Positions 35,335 to 48,101 are shown, counted from the first letter of the stretch. The stretch is DNA of 64,000 nt from Metallyticus violacea (GCA_030762175.1 CM060843.1:115225369-115289368); one strand, 5' to 3'. Numbers and translations: made by a program. Notes: generated from the sequence alone by a model not told the origin.

Positions 35335-36980
35335 GGAACACTCGTTTTTGGTATTGCAGTTTTAGCACCAGGGTTAATAATTTTTCGGTGGTAGACATTG
35401 CAGTATTTTTTAAGATTTTCCAATAGTGAAAATATATAAATTTGAAATTTCTAGGATTACTTGTAATGAATTATTCATAAGAATTTGATGCATAGACGCC
35501 ATAACACATGTAACCAGAAAATTATGCCCGAGCTTTAATTAACAAGAGTGCGTATTGCTAACTTAATCGTCAAGCACCATCATTCTGCAAATTAAACTTT
35601 AGCGTCAATAATAAAATAATATTTCACAAAGCTTACATTCGACAGTAATTATTATTAGAGTTCCGATGGTACATTCAAAAGTAACATAAATGAAATCAGC
35701 TTTTATTCAACTATGTCATCCCTTTCTTTATACCTAGACATCTGACGGAGAATCCGGAAATTAAACACGTTCTAGTGTTACGGAATTACATTAGGCGATA
35801 TGAATAAAACCATATACATAAAGCGAAAAAAGTTTAAAAAGTTATGGAGACAGATCGTTGCGCGATGAACTAATGAAATAGAAACTTTTATTAGCTTTGA
35901 ACGTTTGCAACACATGTTCCGTTCAACACTAAGGCGAGTGAGAAGATTTAAAGGACGGAAATTAGCTCAACCGCACTTACCTGAAGACAGATAAACTTGA
36001 GTACTAAGTATGGGAGCACTGGTAATTTCCCTGCTGTGAAGCACCGCTTGGCGTTTGTTTCTAGCACTTCTCTTCCGCACCGCTAGCTAACTTCATGGAA
36101 ATCGATTAGACCAGAGCTCTGTTACATAGAAGGCAATGAATTGCTTGTTTTTCCTGTCGCGGTGGACGTACAGCAATTACGACTTTCCTTTGAACTTTCC
36201 GCTCATCCTGATCCTATTCAAGGCTTTTCCTATTGCTTAACGTCACCTTCTACATAACCGGGAAGAGCAACCAAGGGAACCGTAAATGTGAATCTTATTA
36301 GATGTTTACTTAATTAAGTATAGACACAAAATTCAAAATACAAACTTATAATATGACCAAATGTTGTATGGCATAAAGCCAAAAGCCGTCATATTTTTTA
36401 TAATTGTATAGTTTTTAAACATTTTTGTATTTAAATATTCATTACAGTTGTTTCAAATTAAACATGTCTAAGAAATTCATATTTCATGTAACATTTCCAT
36501 TTTTTCAATTACCATTGCCACATGTAAGCTATTACTTTCAAAGTTCCACTGGAGATTTTAGTTTATTTTAGCAGAATGTTTAATACGAGGATAATGTCAA
36601 ATTAAATATAATATGGACACTTAAGAACAAATAAATATTTCAAAATACTCATGTGGTTAAGCAAATATTTTACGGTACTTTTCTAATAACTCCCCGAAAT
36701 AAATATTTATTTGCCGAAATCCGCTAATAATGACGTCTTTTTATACTTAAATAGGAAATAAATGTTAATTATTTCAAGCAGTAACAAACAAAGTTGAACG
36801 AATGAGTGTATTTATTCATTTTAAATTGACACACATACTAATAACTTTACAATCTTCGCACAGGTCCATCAGAGCGTACGTACCTTTCATAATACACAAA
36901 AGTATTTATTTAGTTAAATAAATAAATATGTCATACCTCCATTGCTTAAAGCATTTAAAATATTAATGATAGTAATAACC

Positions 36981-36981
<1 letters not shown>

Positions 36982-37018
<37 letters not shown>
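36982..37018. repeat. (TAA)n microsatellite
   Basis: About twelve TAA repeats. Confidence 0.95.
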
Positions 37019-37429
37019 CTCAATATTAGCTTCATATACACATACAGAATATGCAATCCCTTTCCCCTTGTCAATGGAATAAGTAAACATACATACTTTT
37101 TTTTTTAATTCAGTTTAGTTCATACCACCCCTCCCCCCGGTTTTCAGCCTTTTCAGATCTGAGCCACCTCACCTTCAACATGAATTTGCCTACTTGCTCC
37201 TCATCCTTGCCTACCAGCAGAGCTCAACATGCCCCTTGCCCTCTGACAGAGTCAGTAAAGGAAGGCGGCAGAAACTTAACCGGTGATATCGCCTAACTAC
37301 ATATTTTGTTCCTCTTCACTTTATACCAGTATGTTACATTGAGAATTTTTCATAAGCGTAAACATTGCATACTCCAATTATAAAAATGTGTAATGATATT
37401 CAGCTGTTATTTCACAACCGGAGATTGTC

Positions 37430-37700
37430 TTTTGGGGGGGGGGGGTTAGTGTTTAACGCTCATTTTTAATACTGAGGCACCACAGGCGGTGGACATTAAT
37501 GATAAATGAGATGAAATGATAAATTGGGAAAGGATTATTAAGGAAGGAAACGTTCCAGGCCTAAGTTTAGGGTGCTTCCCGGTTTTTGCCATTTATGAGG
37601 ATTGAGGGAATCCTGGAAAAAACCTCAGTCAGAGAGATTCGAACCCCATACCTCCCGCTCACGAGTCGCGCCTTAACGACCTCGGCCACCCGTGGCGGTC
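37430..37700 (-). repeat. SINE family A, copy 5
   Basis: Minus-strand copy with head (CCACGGGTGGCCGAGGTCG at its start), B box GGTTCGAATCTC, the CTTAGGCCTGGAACGTTTCC block and the tail GCGTTAAACACTAAC. The tail end is followed by a C run (read as G at 37434-37445) instead of poly-A. A few bases around GGACCGTCC are missing from the head. No clear target duplication was found. Confidence 0.9.
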
Positions 37701-38801
37701 ATAATGCTTTCTGCCTTAGGTTAGCATTGATCTAGTTATATTCCATATCTGAATCGGCGAATTTCGATAATAATTTGAATAATTCAGTGCATTATATTTG
37801 GACATGTAAATGTTCTCATTTCGCAGAATTTAGTTTTGCTGACGGGAAGTTACTGCATATTTGTCTCGTCACCTACCGAGTCTTGTCATGTAGAGAGATT
37901 GGAACTTAGAGTTCATTTTGTGTTTCTTTCGTTATTAGCTAGTAATTAAAATTGTACCCACAATCATAGTAGATGCTCGGAGTTTCTTCCCTTTACGTGA
38001 GACTGCATGAATTCTTTGAAAAAGATTTCGAGACATCGCAATTCGTCCTCCCGAATGTTATAACCTGCTTTTGTTTCAATGCCTCCACGGTTTATATTTC
38101 AAGTAGAACAGTAATTGTATATGAAGTGACTGGCTCTATTCGCGCGGCCGACTGATGCACCAACTTGCTGAGCTAATCGAGTTACAGACTTTTGAGGAGA
38201 AGTTTCTAATCGATAGTTCATATCAACTTTCCTTTAAAATCTGGTTTCTTGGTTTCGGCGTCTTGTCAATACCAAAAAACAAACAAACAAAAACAAAAAA
38301 ACAAAACAAAAAAACTCTAGTTGCAATTTGTCGCCAATTTGAAAATTGTACTGCCCAAAAGAAACGTTACTCCTGGAAATTCTCTCCTATAGTATTTGTA
38401 TAATTTCTTTTGAACATAACAGTCTTAAAGAAACTCATTGTTCTAGCGTATACCTTACTCTTGGCATATTCCAGAATACAAAAATGCACAGCATATTAAA
38501 ACCTAACATGCAGTTGCTACAGGAATGCAATTTAAACAGATGGCTGAGCAAGCTCAATTACCAGTGCCAGTAGATGTTTAACTGCGGTCTTACTGGGAAA
38601 CACGCATCCGCTGAAGGTGAAACAGTTTCCCCTAGTGTACCGCAATCAGATTGCGGGGCGAAGCGAGACACGAGATAAATATATATGTCTTCTTGCCTTA
38701 GAATAACTCGAAGTATAGTGATACAAAATCTAGGGCTTTCTAAGTGTTTTATCCTTTTTCTGTTTTCCTAGTTATTGTTATTATATATATATATATACAT
38801 A

Positions 38802-38845
<44 letters not shown>

Positions 38846-39773
38846 TTTTTAGATACGTACCTTTCTGAAACTAATTTGCGAGAATATTGCATGAGTGGTA
38901 GTAGTCTGATTTTGTTTAAAGTTGCACTTAAATTAATTGGAAATTCGTAATCTCCAGAAGAAAGCGAATAGAAATATAAGTGCAAAAAGAATATCTGAAT
39001 GGGCAAAAAATATTAATGGATTTACATTTACGGAAATTGACAGTGGAGTATTATGGTTTTAAAAAGTCTATATCGATAGTCTTGGGGAAGGGAAATTTAC
39101 TCGCATTATCTGAGATGAAATCATAGCTAAACCAGATCAAAGAGTAGCCGCAAATGTGCTAATCAATTGCAAATGCCCGAAACAAACAAACAAAAACTTA
39201 CAAATATGAACGTAAATGTAAGTTCCGGAAGTATGTACATAAAATAATTTAATCATTTTATCGTTTTGTGTTCAAAGTATACTGAAAAATTCAATTTTAA
39301 GGCTTATTCTGTACTCGCCTTTAAAAAAGGTGTATTTTCGTGAAAAATTAAATTAATTTATTTATATAATTGGTTATAATTTAAGTTAAGATTTGTAATG
39401 TACATAAATATACCCGAAGTTACGGTAATTTTAATTCAAGGAAGCATTTACTGAATATAACGAAGAAGAGTTACAAGGGATGTATACAATCAGAATAAAA
39501 TATTTTATCCTTAAGAATCTTTAATGAAGAATGCAAAGCAGACATTAATGTATGTTTCCCAAAAAGAAGCGACATGCTCAGAAAGATTTCTCATACTAGA
39601 GGAAAAAGTAGAAGACCTCAAGAAATGCAGTCGCACTACATATGTTTCTTTCTGGAATGTGTTAATATAAAGGTATTGTTTACCTTAGAGTAATCTACAC
39701 TGTTCGAGAAGAACATAGAATACAACATACTCAGGCATACATGTAAATATTATTCGAATTTTATAATAGAAAT
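37701..39773. other. Intergenic DNA, no gene seen
   Basis: Contains a compound microsatellite (38781-38845) and an AAAC-rich stretch near 38275-38312. No gene recognised. Confidence 0.55.
38781..38845. repeat. Compound (AT)n(GT)n microsatellite
   Basis: Two AT runs separated by CATA, followed by about thirteen GT repeats. Confidence 0.95.
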
Positions 39774-39783
39774 GATAACATTG

Positions 39784-40062
39784 AGTATTGGAAGCTTTCA
39801 CGGCCGGAGTCAGACTTATAACTAGAAGTTTCTTCCGGGCTTGGAAGCCGTGGTCTGTTGGAGCCAAGGAGTCCAAACATTTCATCCCCACCTGCAGAGG
39901 ACAACTTAAGTGTCGCGGTCTGAGTCGTGCCAGAACCTTCGCCCAGAAGACTCAGACCGCGTCACTGAAGATGTCCTCCGCAGGTGGGGATGAAACATTT
40001 GGACTCCTCGGCTCCAACTGACCACGGCTGCCAAGCCCGGAAGAAACGTCTAGTTATAAAAC
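39784..40062. mobile_element. Palindromic Penelope-like terminal element (inferred)
   Basis: Two 110-base arms (39816-39925 and 39950-40059) are inverted copies matching at 100 of 110 positions, around a 24-base centre. The 10 bp GATAACATTG flanks the element on both sides (39774-39783, 40063-40072), so it inserted as a unit. A 32-base unpaired segment on the left contains GGAAGCTTTCACGGCCGG, a motif I associate with ends of Penelope-like retroelements. The right arm has CTGAAGA (39965-39971), a C/G-rich imperfect stem and GAAAC (39992-39996), matching the conserved core strings of hammerhead ribozymes known from these elements. The left arm's equivalent has lost CTGA. No reverse transcriptase is nearby. 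Confidence 0.6.
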
Positions 40063-40147
40063 GATAACATTGTTAACCTACTGTGTTATCATGTGATTAT
40101 TACACAAAAAAATTTAAGTAATTGACCTTAAAGTACAAAGATGGTAA

Positions 40148-40214
40148 GTGAGCTATGTTTAAATTTCCGTATTGTCATTTAAAATCAGAATACGGGCATT
40201 TAAATATAGCTCAC
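40148..40214. repeat. 67-base perfect-length hairpin
   Basis: Arms of 26 bases (40148-40173 and 40189-40214) pair at 23 of 26 positions around a 15-base loop. The left arm begins GTGAGCTATGTTTAAATT. It could be a tiny terminal-inverted-repeat remnant. No protein or known RNA family is implied. Confidence 0.7.
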
Positions 40215-40448
40215 ATATCAATTTAATGAAATGTATAGAGTTAAACTGGAAATAATAGCATAGAAGCAATAAGAAGGTTTTTGAAATTTCTCTTTAATGC
40301 CCAAAACCACTCTTGTCATCATTATTTCGTTGTATCTTCATTTAAAGAGCAGTTTTGGTAGATTGTTTGTTTTTAAAAGTTATTTTCACTGCCTGGGAAT
40401 CCTTGCATATCAGCGGCTATACTGGACGTAAATATTTATACAGAAATA

Positions 40449-41222
40449 CCGAGGGTGTAAAAAAAAAATACAAACTTTCACAGTACATATCTATTCAATA
40501 TATTTCAAAGTTGGACCAAAAAACAACAGTAATGTGTAGTATGATGTTCTGTAAACAGATGTGACTTACATTACGTTATGCTAGCGTTGCTACAAAAAAT
40601 GGAGCCAAGATTATCGTTTGAACAGCGGAAAGCACTTTTGAAGTTATTGGAAAACCGAGAATTTTGTTGAAGTTCAAAAGGAATTGGATCATTCTTTTTT
40701 GAAGGAACAGTAACTGGCCCAGTGTACCTGAACATGATACCCACATCCGTCTTAACGGCCATTCATACACTCCATGAATTTAAGGAATTTTACTTCCAAC
40801 AGGATCGTGCACCACCACACTACCACCGAGATGTACAATCTTCCAAGGCACTGGATAGGACGAAGACGTCCGAAGTGTTCCACTGCGTTTTCCGGATCTA
40901 ACTCCGTTGGACTTCTACCTATGGGGAACTCTTAAGGATGTTGTACACCGTAGAAAACCAGCCACACTGGCAGCATTCGGGAGGAAATTGAAAGGGCATG
41001 TGCTATAATCGCTGAGGACACTTTCGTAAACGTTACTCAATCAGTAGTTCAACGTACTCAGAAGTGTATCGACGTTGATGGTGGACATTTTGAGCAACTG
41101 TTGTAACTGTAAAAGTCTAAGATGATTAGTGCTCACCATTTTCTGTTTGTTTGAATTCAGTTTTGTTATGTTAACACCTTTTTTATTAACTAGAAATGCG
41201 TATACATTTTTGGCACCCTCTG
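40449..41222 (+). mobile_element. Internally deleted mariner-related element, 774 bp
   Basis: Ends CCGAGGGTGTAAAAA on the left and CAGAGGGTGCCAAAAA on the right (minus strand) are imperfect terminal inverted repeats. TA dinucleotides lie just outside (40447-40448, 41223-41224). It carries the start and end of a DUF4817/DDE transposase joined across a deletion, so it is a non-autonomous derivative of a longer element. Confidence 0.85.
40599..41106 (+). pseudogene. Transposase pseudogene in the 774 bp element
   Basis: Begins at an ATG (MEPRLSFEQRKALLKLLENREF), the typical start of this transposase family, then jumps to [15 protein letters not shown]. The first DDE residue region is lost between them. 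Downstream blocks in shifted frames are [17 protein letters not shown] (with the second catalytic Asp), [24 protein letters not shown] near 40900-40940, and the C-terminal CIDVDGGHFEQLL ending at 41106. It has at least two frameshifts and is inactive. Confidence 0.85.
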
Positions 41223-41224
41223 TA

Positions 41225-44200
41225 TTTTGGTAGAACAAAGACCACAATTTTTTCGCTAAAATATTTTATTTTAGAATTGTAAAGATGAAGCGATTTTTGA
41301 CATGTAAAAAGAGCAAGTGCAATTTGGAAAATAAATTATGCATTTAATATTGCCAGACAGAGCACTTACAATTAATTGCCAAGAATTAAAAATGTGTAAT
41401 TATTTAAATTTTGGTAAATACTGCTTAATATTTGGTTTTATTTTGAAATAAATGAAGATTTGTGCGCTGTTAATCGAGCTGGTAAAAAGAATCATTCGAA
41501 TACCGAACCAGTCACGTCATTATGTAGAGTCACATCTGTCACACTTCTCAGGCAAATACTCTATTTAACCCGTTTTGCGTTTTTAGTTCCTTTACTATAT
41601 TTAATATATAAAAAGTCGAGTATGGTAATAGAATGCCAAAAATACATTTATCGTAAAAATAACATAAAATAAATCTGTGAACTAGAAAGTACTTTCTAAA
41701 TTAAAGTATTTTTATACTGTTGCTGCAGTGCAAGTCATGACTTGGTAGTTAAGTTGACATTCATCGTTATGTCATTATGAAAAGAGTATTTCATTTAGAG
41801 CGAAATGTCCCAGCTCAAATAAAAAGACGTTCGGGAAGCAAATGTGATAGGCTTTCCTTTCTTAGCTCCATTCCTGTGGAAAGCTCATTTAAGCAGGAGG
41901 CTAAAATATTGGATGTTAGTTTAGCTTCTCTCCCGGTCCTCCGCAGAAAGAAACTTTCTGTTATGGGTTTAATTTAGTAGATACCTTGTAATCCCTGTGT
42001 GCATCTCTTAGCACCATATCTCACTCAGTCTTTTGTTTTGCAGTGACACTGCAGTCACATTTAGGAACAATTGTTATGACAGCCAAATTAAATATTTTTT
42101 GAATAAAGTAGCCTAATTGCCTCAAATATTCGTGTTCGCTTAATCTGAACTATTCCCGTCATCAATCACCTGTATTATTAGATACGTCAGAACATTCTGT
42201 GGCTACTTGCTGTGATATCCGTTTCAGTGTGGGAGGCGGACAGCTACACCCGGGTTTGATTACAGCGGACGTATGGGGATTTGCGATGAACGCCTTTTGC
42301 AAAGGTTTCCTCGGGGCCCTTGACTTCCCCTGCCATTTCATTCCGCCGGTGCTTTATCTTCATCTTCATCTCCATTATCACCTCGGTGTCACCATCATCT
42401 TCACTTCAGGGTTTAGGCAATAAGTTGTCTCTTCTGCTTCAAAGGTCCCCTAGCAATCTCTTCCTAAGTTTTCCCCCAGATCTACTTCACATGATAAGTC
42501 CATGTTAGTTTAATAAGACGTCCCTCCTGTCAGATTTTCTCCAATTTGAACTCATTCAATCCACTGAATATTTGTACTTCGTGCCTTATTTCTTCGTTTT
42601 TTATATGAACTAGTATTCTAAATCTTTAACTCTTCTAAAATACCACATATCTAATTTTATTAGCATTTTGCTAAACATCCATATTTCACTTCAGTTTAAC
42701 TAATATAGGTACGGTCATAACTTTTTAAATTATACTTATATTTTGGTTATTAAAACGTTATTGATTGTACCACAAACCTTCAGATTAGTCTTTAACGCAA
42801 GTAATATTAATCCCCAAAAATTACAGTGGCTCACGTGTTCTATGGTGAAGTAACGTCCTTTAGACATATGAATTACAGCACCTCAGTATTGTATGAGCAT
42901 TAGATTGCCAGATTTAATGCAGGATGATAATATTCAAGAATAGTTCAAAGGCTGCAATGAAAACTTTATATGTTTCTTGGTATGTATGTAAATGGTGGAT
43001 TTATCAGCAAAATCTTAAGCCATGCAAATACCCTTCCCCTCAAAGGCAATGTCCAAGAGAGCGTCTATAGTTCACAGCTTCTTAGAACTCGAGAGCAATA
43101 ACACTATCTTCCTTTAGGATGTGATCTGTAGCAATTAATATGCTGCAGGTCCGAGACTTACCTTTGAATTGAAGCCGCTGCGTCCTATTGTTATGTTTGC
43201 ACGGGGACTTAGGGATGTGCTGGGCTTAATCAGGCATGGGGTGAAGTCCATTGTAAAGCTGGGTTATTGTATTGTGCTCTTGAGCCTTTAATGATCTTGT
43301 TCTGGTTCACAGACAGAGAGAACCGAGCGAAAGAGAAGATTTCCATGGTATGTAGAACGACTTCCATATAACTCCGCCTCAAGTTAGAAGTGCGGTTCCT
43401 AGCCAGGCAAAATTAGAAGACAAGGAAACGAGGAGCATTGCGCAGTAGATGGGAAACAGGAAAATTGCTTCAAACCAAGTTCCTATATTTTAGCTTCAAA
43501 CAGGGAAATGAACTTCACGCATTTCTGGCGCTCTGAACTATTGAACATTCCCTTTCAGTTAATTGAAAAATGTTCAAAGATTTCTAAATTTCCATTATAG
43601 GATTATATTCCATAAGCTATATTTTGCTTTGCAAATAAAATGGTAGTGTAATTATTTTCAACTATGTTTATATTTGCTATAAGCAAAATTGAAAGTACTT
43701 CCGTTGTAAAAATAAATATTAATGTAACTCATAGTGCAGAAAGCAATGGTAAAATCGTAAGACCCTCACATTATTTATTGAATAAATATATCCGTTTATG
43801 TTTAATTTAGACGAACTTTTTCCATCATATTTAAAATTAGCGATATGATGCCGCTGCATGAAAAAATATAAAGAATTGCAGACCAGATTTTCAATTGCGT
43901 GCTTTTTCTCCATTTTTGAAAATTACATAAATTTTGACTAAGTATGTTTTTAAAAAAATATTATTTTTTGAACAAAAAAAGCGGAACAATAAGAACACAG
44001 TAAACACTTTAATAAACGTAGATTTTAAAATCACTACAGAATTAGAAGAACTTTTTTCTAGATATACCGACTTTATCATAAGATATGTATATTTAAACTA
44101 ACTTAACTCTCTAATAATTGTGCTGCTTTATTTTTATTTCCTGCAAATCATATTGGTCCCTCAATGGGAAAGAAACATCAAATGCGAGTCACTTATCGGT

Positions 44201-44383
44201 GTCTTATCTGTTCCCTAAGAAGAATTGAGCACATGATAACACGTTTTAACGACAACACTTTATCTGTCAGCCAATAAATACTTCCTGACACCTCTGCCAC
44301 TTTCAGAACACTATCCCTACAGTGCTAGTCACGACTTCTTCTGTGATTCGTTAGTTTTATCCAAACTTATTTCTTAATCGTGC

Positions 44384-44414
<31 letters not shown>

Positions 44415-44567
44415 GGACATGAACTCAGGCAATCTTCCACTTTTCTGGCGTTATCTGGATAAAAGTTTTACGTCTCAAAGTGCACACGTAGTTAAAGGTT
44501 TAGTCACGGATTGAGGAGACTGTGAAAACAGTGATGCTGTGATAGCCCTAACAAGGTTGGAAAATCG
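41225..44567. other. Intergenic DNA, no gene seen
   Basis: No gene recognised. Around 42210-42420 there is a GC-richer, pyrimidine-rich patch with CATCTTCATCTCC-like words that could be the worn 3' end of a retroelement, but no partner copy is present. A poly-T tract lies at 44386-44414. Confidence 0.5.
44386..44414. repeat. Poly-T tract
   Basis: An uninterrupted run of about 29 T, just upstream of the Tc1-like fragment. Confidence 0.85.
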
Positions 44568-44756
44568 TCACCTGAGATTTTTCAGACTCTTAAGAAGCTG
44601 AAAATCAACAGGACATTTGTGTACAACTCCATTGAGCGCATTAATGAAATTACTGACTGATCAAGATTGAGACGTACGCGCTCTGTGAGGACCAGGAAAG
44701 TGGTGAAAGCAGAGGCGGCTCATATTAGGAGAAATCCAGTGTGGAAACAAACAGTT
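44568..44756 (+). pseudogene. Tc1-like transposase N-terminal fragment
   Basis: In one frame the sequence reads SPEIFQTLKKLKINRTFVYN, then ERINEITD, a stop, and RTRSVRTRKVVKAEAAHIRR. This is the paired helix-turn-helix DNA-binding pattern of Tc1/mariner-type transposases with the GRPRSVRT-like linker. The catalytic domain is missing; the fragment stops where a truncated SINE begins. The subfamily is undetermined. Confidence 0.65.
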
Positions 44757-44758
44757 AT

Positions 44759-44971
44759 ATGAGATGAAATGATAAATTGGGAAAGGATTATTTTAAGGAA
44801 GGAAACATTCCAGGCCTAATATAAGGGTATCTCTCCGGCATTTGCCATTTATGAGAACTGAGAAAAAACTGGAAAAAACCTCAGTCAGGGAGGACTGTCC
44901 TGGCTGGATTCGAACCCCAGACCTCCGGCAAACGAGTCCGTACCTTAACGACCTCGGCCTCTCGTGACGGT
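44759..44971 (-). repeat. SINE family A, copy 6 (tail missing)
   Basis: Minus-strand copy with a complete head (B box GGTTCGAATCC) and most of the body (CATTTCATCTCAT, and CCTGGAATGTTTCC). It lacks the tail of about 75 bases, including GTTAAACAC. The tail end abuts the Tc1-like fragment, so a deletion or 3' truncation joined the two. Confidence 0.88.
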
Positions 44972-47549
44972 GAAGTAGTGTGTGAAGAACCAAAAATATT
45001 TCACATATGGTGTATTTTTCCAAAGATTGAGAAAAAAAGTCTTACACTACTTACTGAACACCCGCCTGGTATAATGAACTATCTAACGCGTTTCACAAAT
45101 ACTTTTTAAATTATAATTATGGTGATTACTTTAATATACTTTGAACTAAGTACACGTACACACAACTCTTTAGTTACAGTGCAAACTTTTATTTAACCGC
45201 TTATCACACAAAGTTGTTAGCTTTGGAAGACGTACCGCTTCACTAAGAAGCTGAAGGTCATACACGTTCATAAAACAAAACATCAAGGTGTAGTAGATTA
45301 CAATAAACAGCCAGCGTTCTTCTCTCCTTTAAATGGTTCTTCTCATCCCCACTGTTTTCCTGACGATGTTAAAAATACTTCATGTGCAATAAATAAGAAA
45401 TGCTTTATATGTGAAGCCAGGTTTTAATGAGAAAGGAAAAAGAAATGCCATTGTTTCACGTATGAGGCAGAACCTCTCGTTTCTATAGCTGTGGTAAAAC
45501 CTCATTCCCGTAAGGGTGATTGGCTACACCGTCCATTTGACCTTCTGTTGGGATTGAATGTTAGTCGGCCGAAATCCTATCCTAAATGCAAATTCAAATC
45601 GAAGCTTGATAATGGAAAATGGATTCTTTGTTTCTTTTTTCACGGATTACATGCAGGATGGAAAATGCTGAAGTGTTTCGTTTCATTCCATGATTTCAAT
45701 CTTTATTCGATTCAGCAATGGGAGGCACCTACACAATGGGAATCTTTAATCCCTCGCTATGAACGAGAATGGAGGGGCTGCTCGTAAAACGGGGAATGGA
45801 AATTGTTTCAAACTCAGCCCTTTCTCCCTCTCTACATATTCTTTGCGCACTTCAATATTGCAGCAGCTATCACATTTAATTTCCTAAATGAACTACGTTG
45901 CGAGAATTTTAAAATCTATCTGATATTCGAAATTTAATATTTTACACCCTGTTTCATCAGTTATTATTTAAATGCTGAATCTTTAGAAGTAAGAGATAGC
46001 TCAACGCAAAATCTTTCATACAAACATCCCCAAGTTAACAGTGAAGCGGCAATTCGCACTTTGGCAAACGTTGTGACCTGGACTCAGTTCTTATCAATTT
46101 ACTGATTACCTTCATCACTGTAGTCGGCACCTTACGTACACTTATGATCGAAGAACATTGAATGTGCTGTTGTTTTAAGTACGCTACCTCTTGTGAATAT
46201 ATTGCCCAAAAGCCAATTTAAGGACTTTAAAACGTCTTTTTAATCCGTATAACTGACTACTTTAAATAATGTTTCTAAAGACTGCCAATTAAAATTAATT
46301 AACTTTCATTTTTCGCAGAATATTTTCTTCTAGTTCCACGAAATTTCTTGGCTTGTTTTCATACACTTACTCTTCATGCTTTCACGATGAAAATAAATCT
46401 GGCGAGAGAGCCTTGTTTACCAAAGTACTTTACAAATGGCAACAACTTGGAGAAGAAATTTTATAAAATACAAGAATGAAATCTTATATATTTACAAGTA
46501 GTTAATAACAACTTTAATAATGATGAACATTTTTAAAAACATGAGAGATCTGTTTGGAAAGTACACTGCCATTTTGCATTTCTGACCACAGTAGTGCAGC
46601 CTTTACACTTTTCCATCTGAACTTCGCTGTGTAATTATTCAGTGTACTCAGATCATTACGTTGGCGTTGAAAGAGCTTGAGTGACCATTCTAAGTAACCA
46701 AACTCAAATAAAGCATGATGGGTGTTTCATATAAGTCGCTACATCAGCAAAAGATCAAACACGATCTACTAGCAAACTGAGCTCTCCCTGCAACACTACT
46801 ACCTATGTCTGGAGTAGATTATCAAAAATGGATCATGCTCGCCGAAAGATTGTGAAAGATTTGATATGTTAAATACAGGTCCTATGTTTCTAGCACTTGC
46901 TGAAATCTTTCAGAAACCGAATAACAAAAAAATGTTTCCTCAAATCGTTGTTAGTGTTTCTTTTCAGGAAAAATGTTAACTATTAAATAGCTCTGCAGGC
47001 TTTTATCTCGAGTATTCATATACTGGATAACACATAACTTAATTATAACAATACGTATGCTTTTACTGCCGGTATCGATAAAAGAATGCGAAGTTTCTGG
47101 ACTGGATCATGGTATTCTGGGGCTAACACTAACGAATTTGGTTGTTGCAGAAACCTGCACTAGTAGACTTCATTCACACCATTGAGGATGTCCGCCTTAG
47201 CTACAGATGAAACATCTGGAAGTAGCCGGGTCCACTACAAATTTTACACGAAGCTTTAAGTATGAGAATACGATGGGTGCTGCGTTTGTTAACAATGGCC
47301 CAATGTTAATTCCAATAGGCCACGGCCATACATCTTGGAAACTTTGCATGATTACATAAAAAACGCAGCACCCATCGAGCGAAAACATTCGTTTGTTTGT
47401 TATTCCATTTTGAAATTAATTTGATTTTCGTAAAGTTATATTTCAATTTTACCTTGTTTGCACTTTTACATTTGTTATATAGATATATAGTTTTACGACA
47501 ATCAATAATTAATAGTTTGTTAACAGTGGGCCAATGCTAGGTTGCCATT
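44972..47549. other. Intergenic DNA, no gene seen
   Basis: A 98-codon open stretch at 45491-45787 (plus) has no recognisable domain and I do not call it a gene. No other element was identified. Confidence 0.5.
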
Positions 47550-48101
47550 TACTCAGTCGAACATACAAGCATATTACACGCTCTGGCAGCTCAAGGAATA
47601 CAGGCAAAGTACATTCATAGCCTATACAAAAGCTATAGTCAAAGATTTACGAAAGTAAAAACAGAAGAAGGACAACCATTCCGACTAGAAAGAGGAGTTC
47701 GCCAAGGCGATCCAATCTCTCCCAGACTCTTCACTTGTGTCATGGATCATATGTTCAGGACAATGAAATGACATAATAAATTCGGAACCAACATAAACGG
47801 CAGTATATTAACAAATGTGAGATTTGCCGACGATATGTCTTACTCGCCAAAACACCGAAAGCACTACAAACTATGCTGGAACAATTATGTGAGCATAGCA
47901 AAAATGCAGGGCTGTCACTAAACAAAGTGAAGACGCGATTAATTTCAAACGGACCTGAAACCCCAATAAAATTATCGTAGATGGAACAATCCTCACACAT
48001 GTGAGCCAATACACATGCCTAGGACAACAGATTTCCTAGCATGATAAAATGCAAAAAGAAGTATCTCACTAGCCTGGAGAGCATTTTGGGCCCTGAATCG
48101 G
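47550..48101 (+). pseudogene. Non-LTR reverse transcriptase fragment, first part
   Basis: Reads SVEHTSILHALAAQGIQAKY, then GVRQGDPISPRLF (finger/palm motif) and, in the same frame, FADDM at 47823-47837, the YADD-type catalytic centre. A stop lies between them at 47769-47771 and a frameshift follows FADDM. Further pieces are TPKALQTMLEQLCEHSKNAG, LSLNKVKTRLISNG and HVSQYTCLGQQIS. It ends at AWRAFWALNR. The endonuclease and N-terminal RT parts are absent (5' truncation). It resembles RTE/CR1-like insect LINEs; the clade is not certain. Confidence 0.88.

Larger units (their letters stand above)
34975..37429. other. Intergenic DNA, no gene seen
   Basis: Contains two microsatellites listed separately; otherwise AT-rich DNA without a recognised gene. 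Confidence 0.55.

Noticed and set aside
38781..39006. Open frames containing Thr-His or Val-Cys runs
   Set aside because: They are translations of the AT/GT microsatellite, not coding sequence.
45491..45787. 98-codon open stretch on the plus strand
   Set aside because: No recognisable domain, no promoter or partner exon, and unremarkable length for chance in this sequence.
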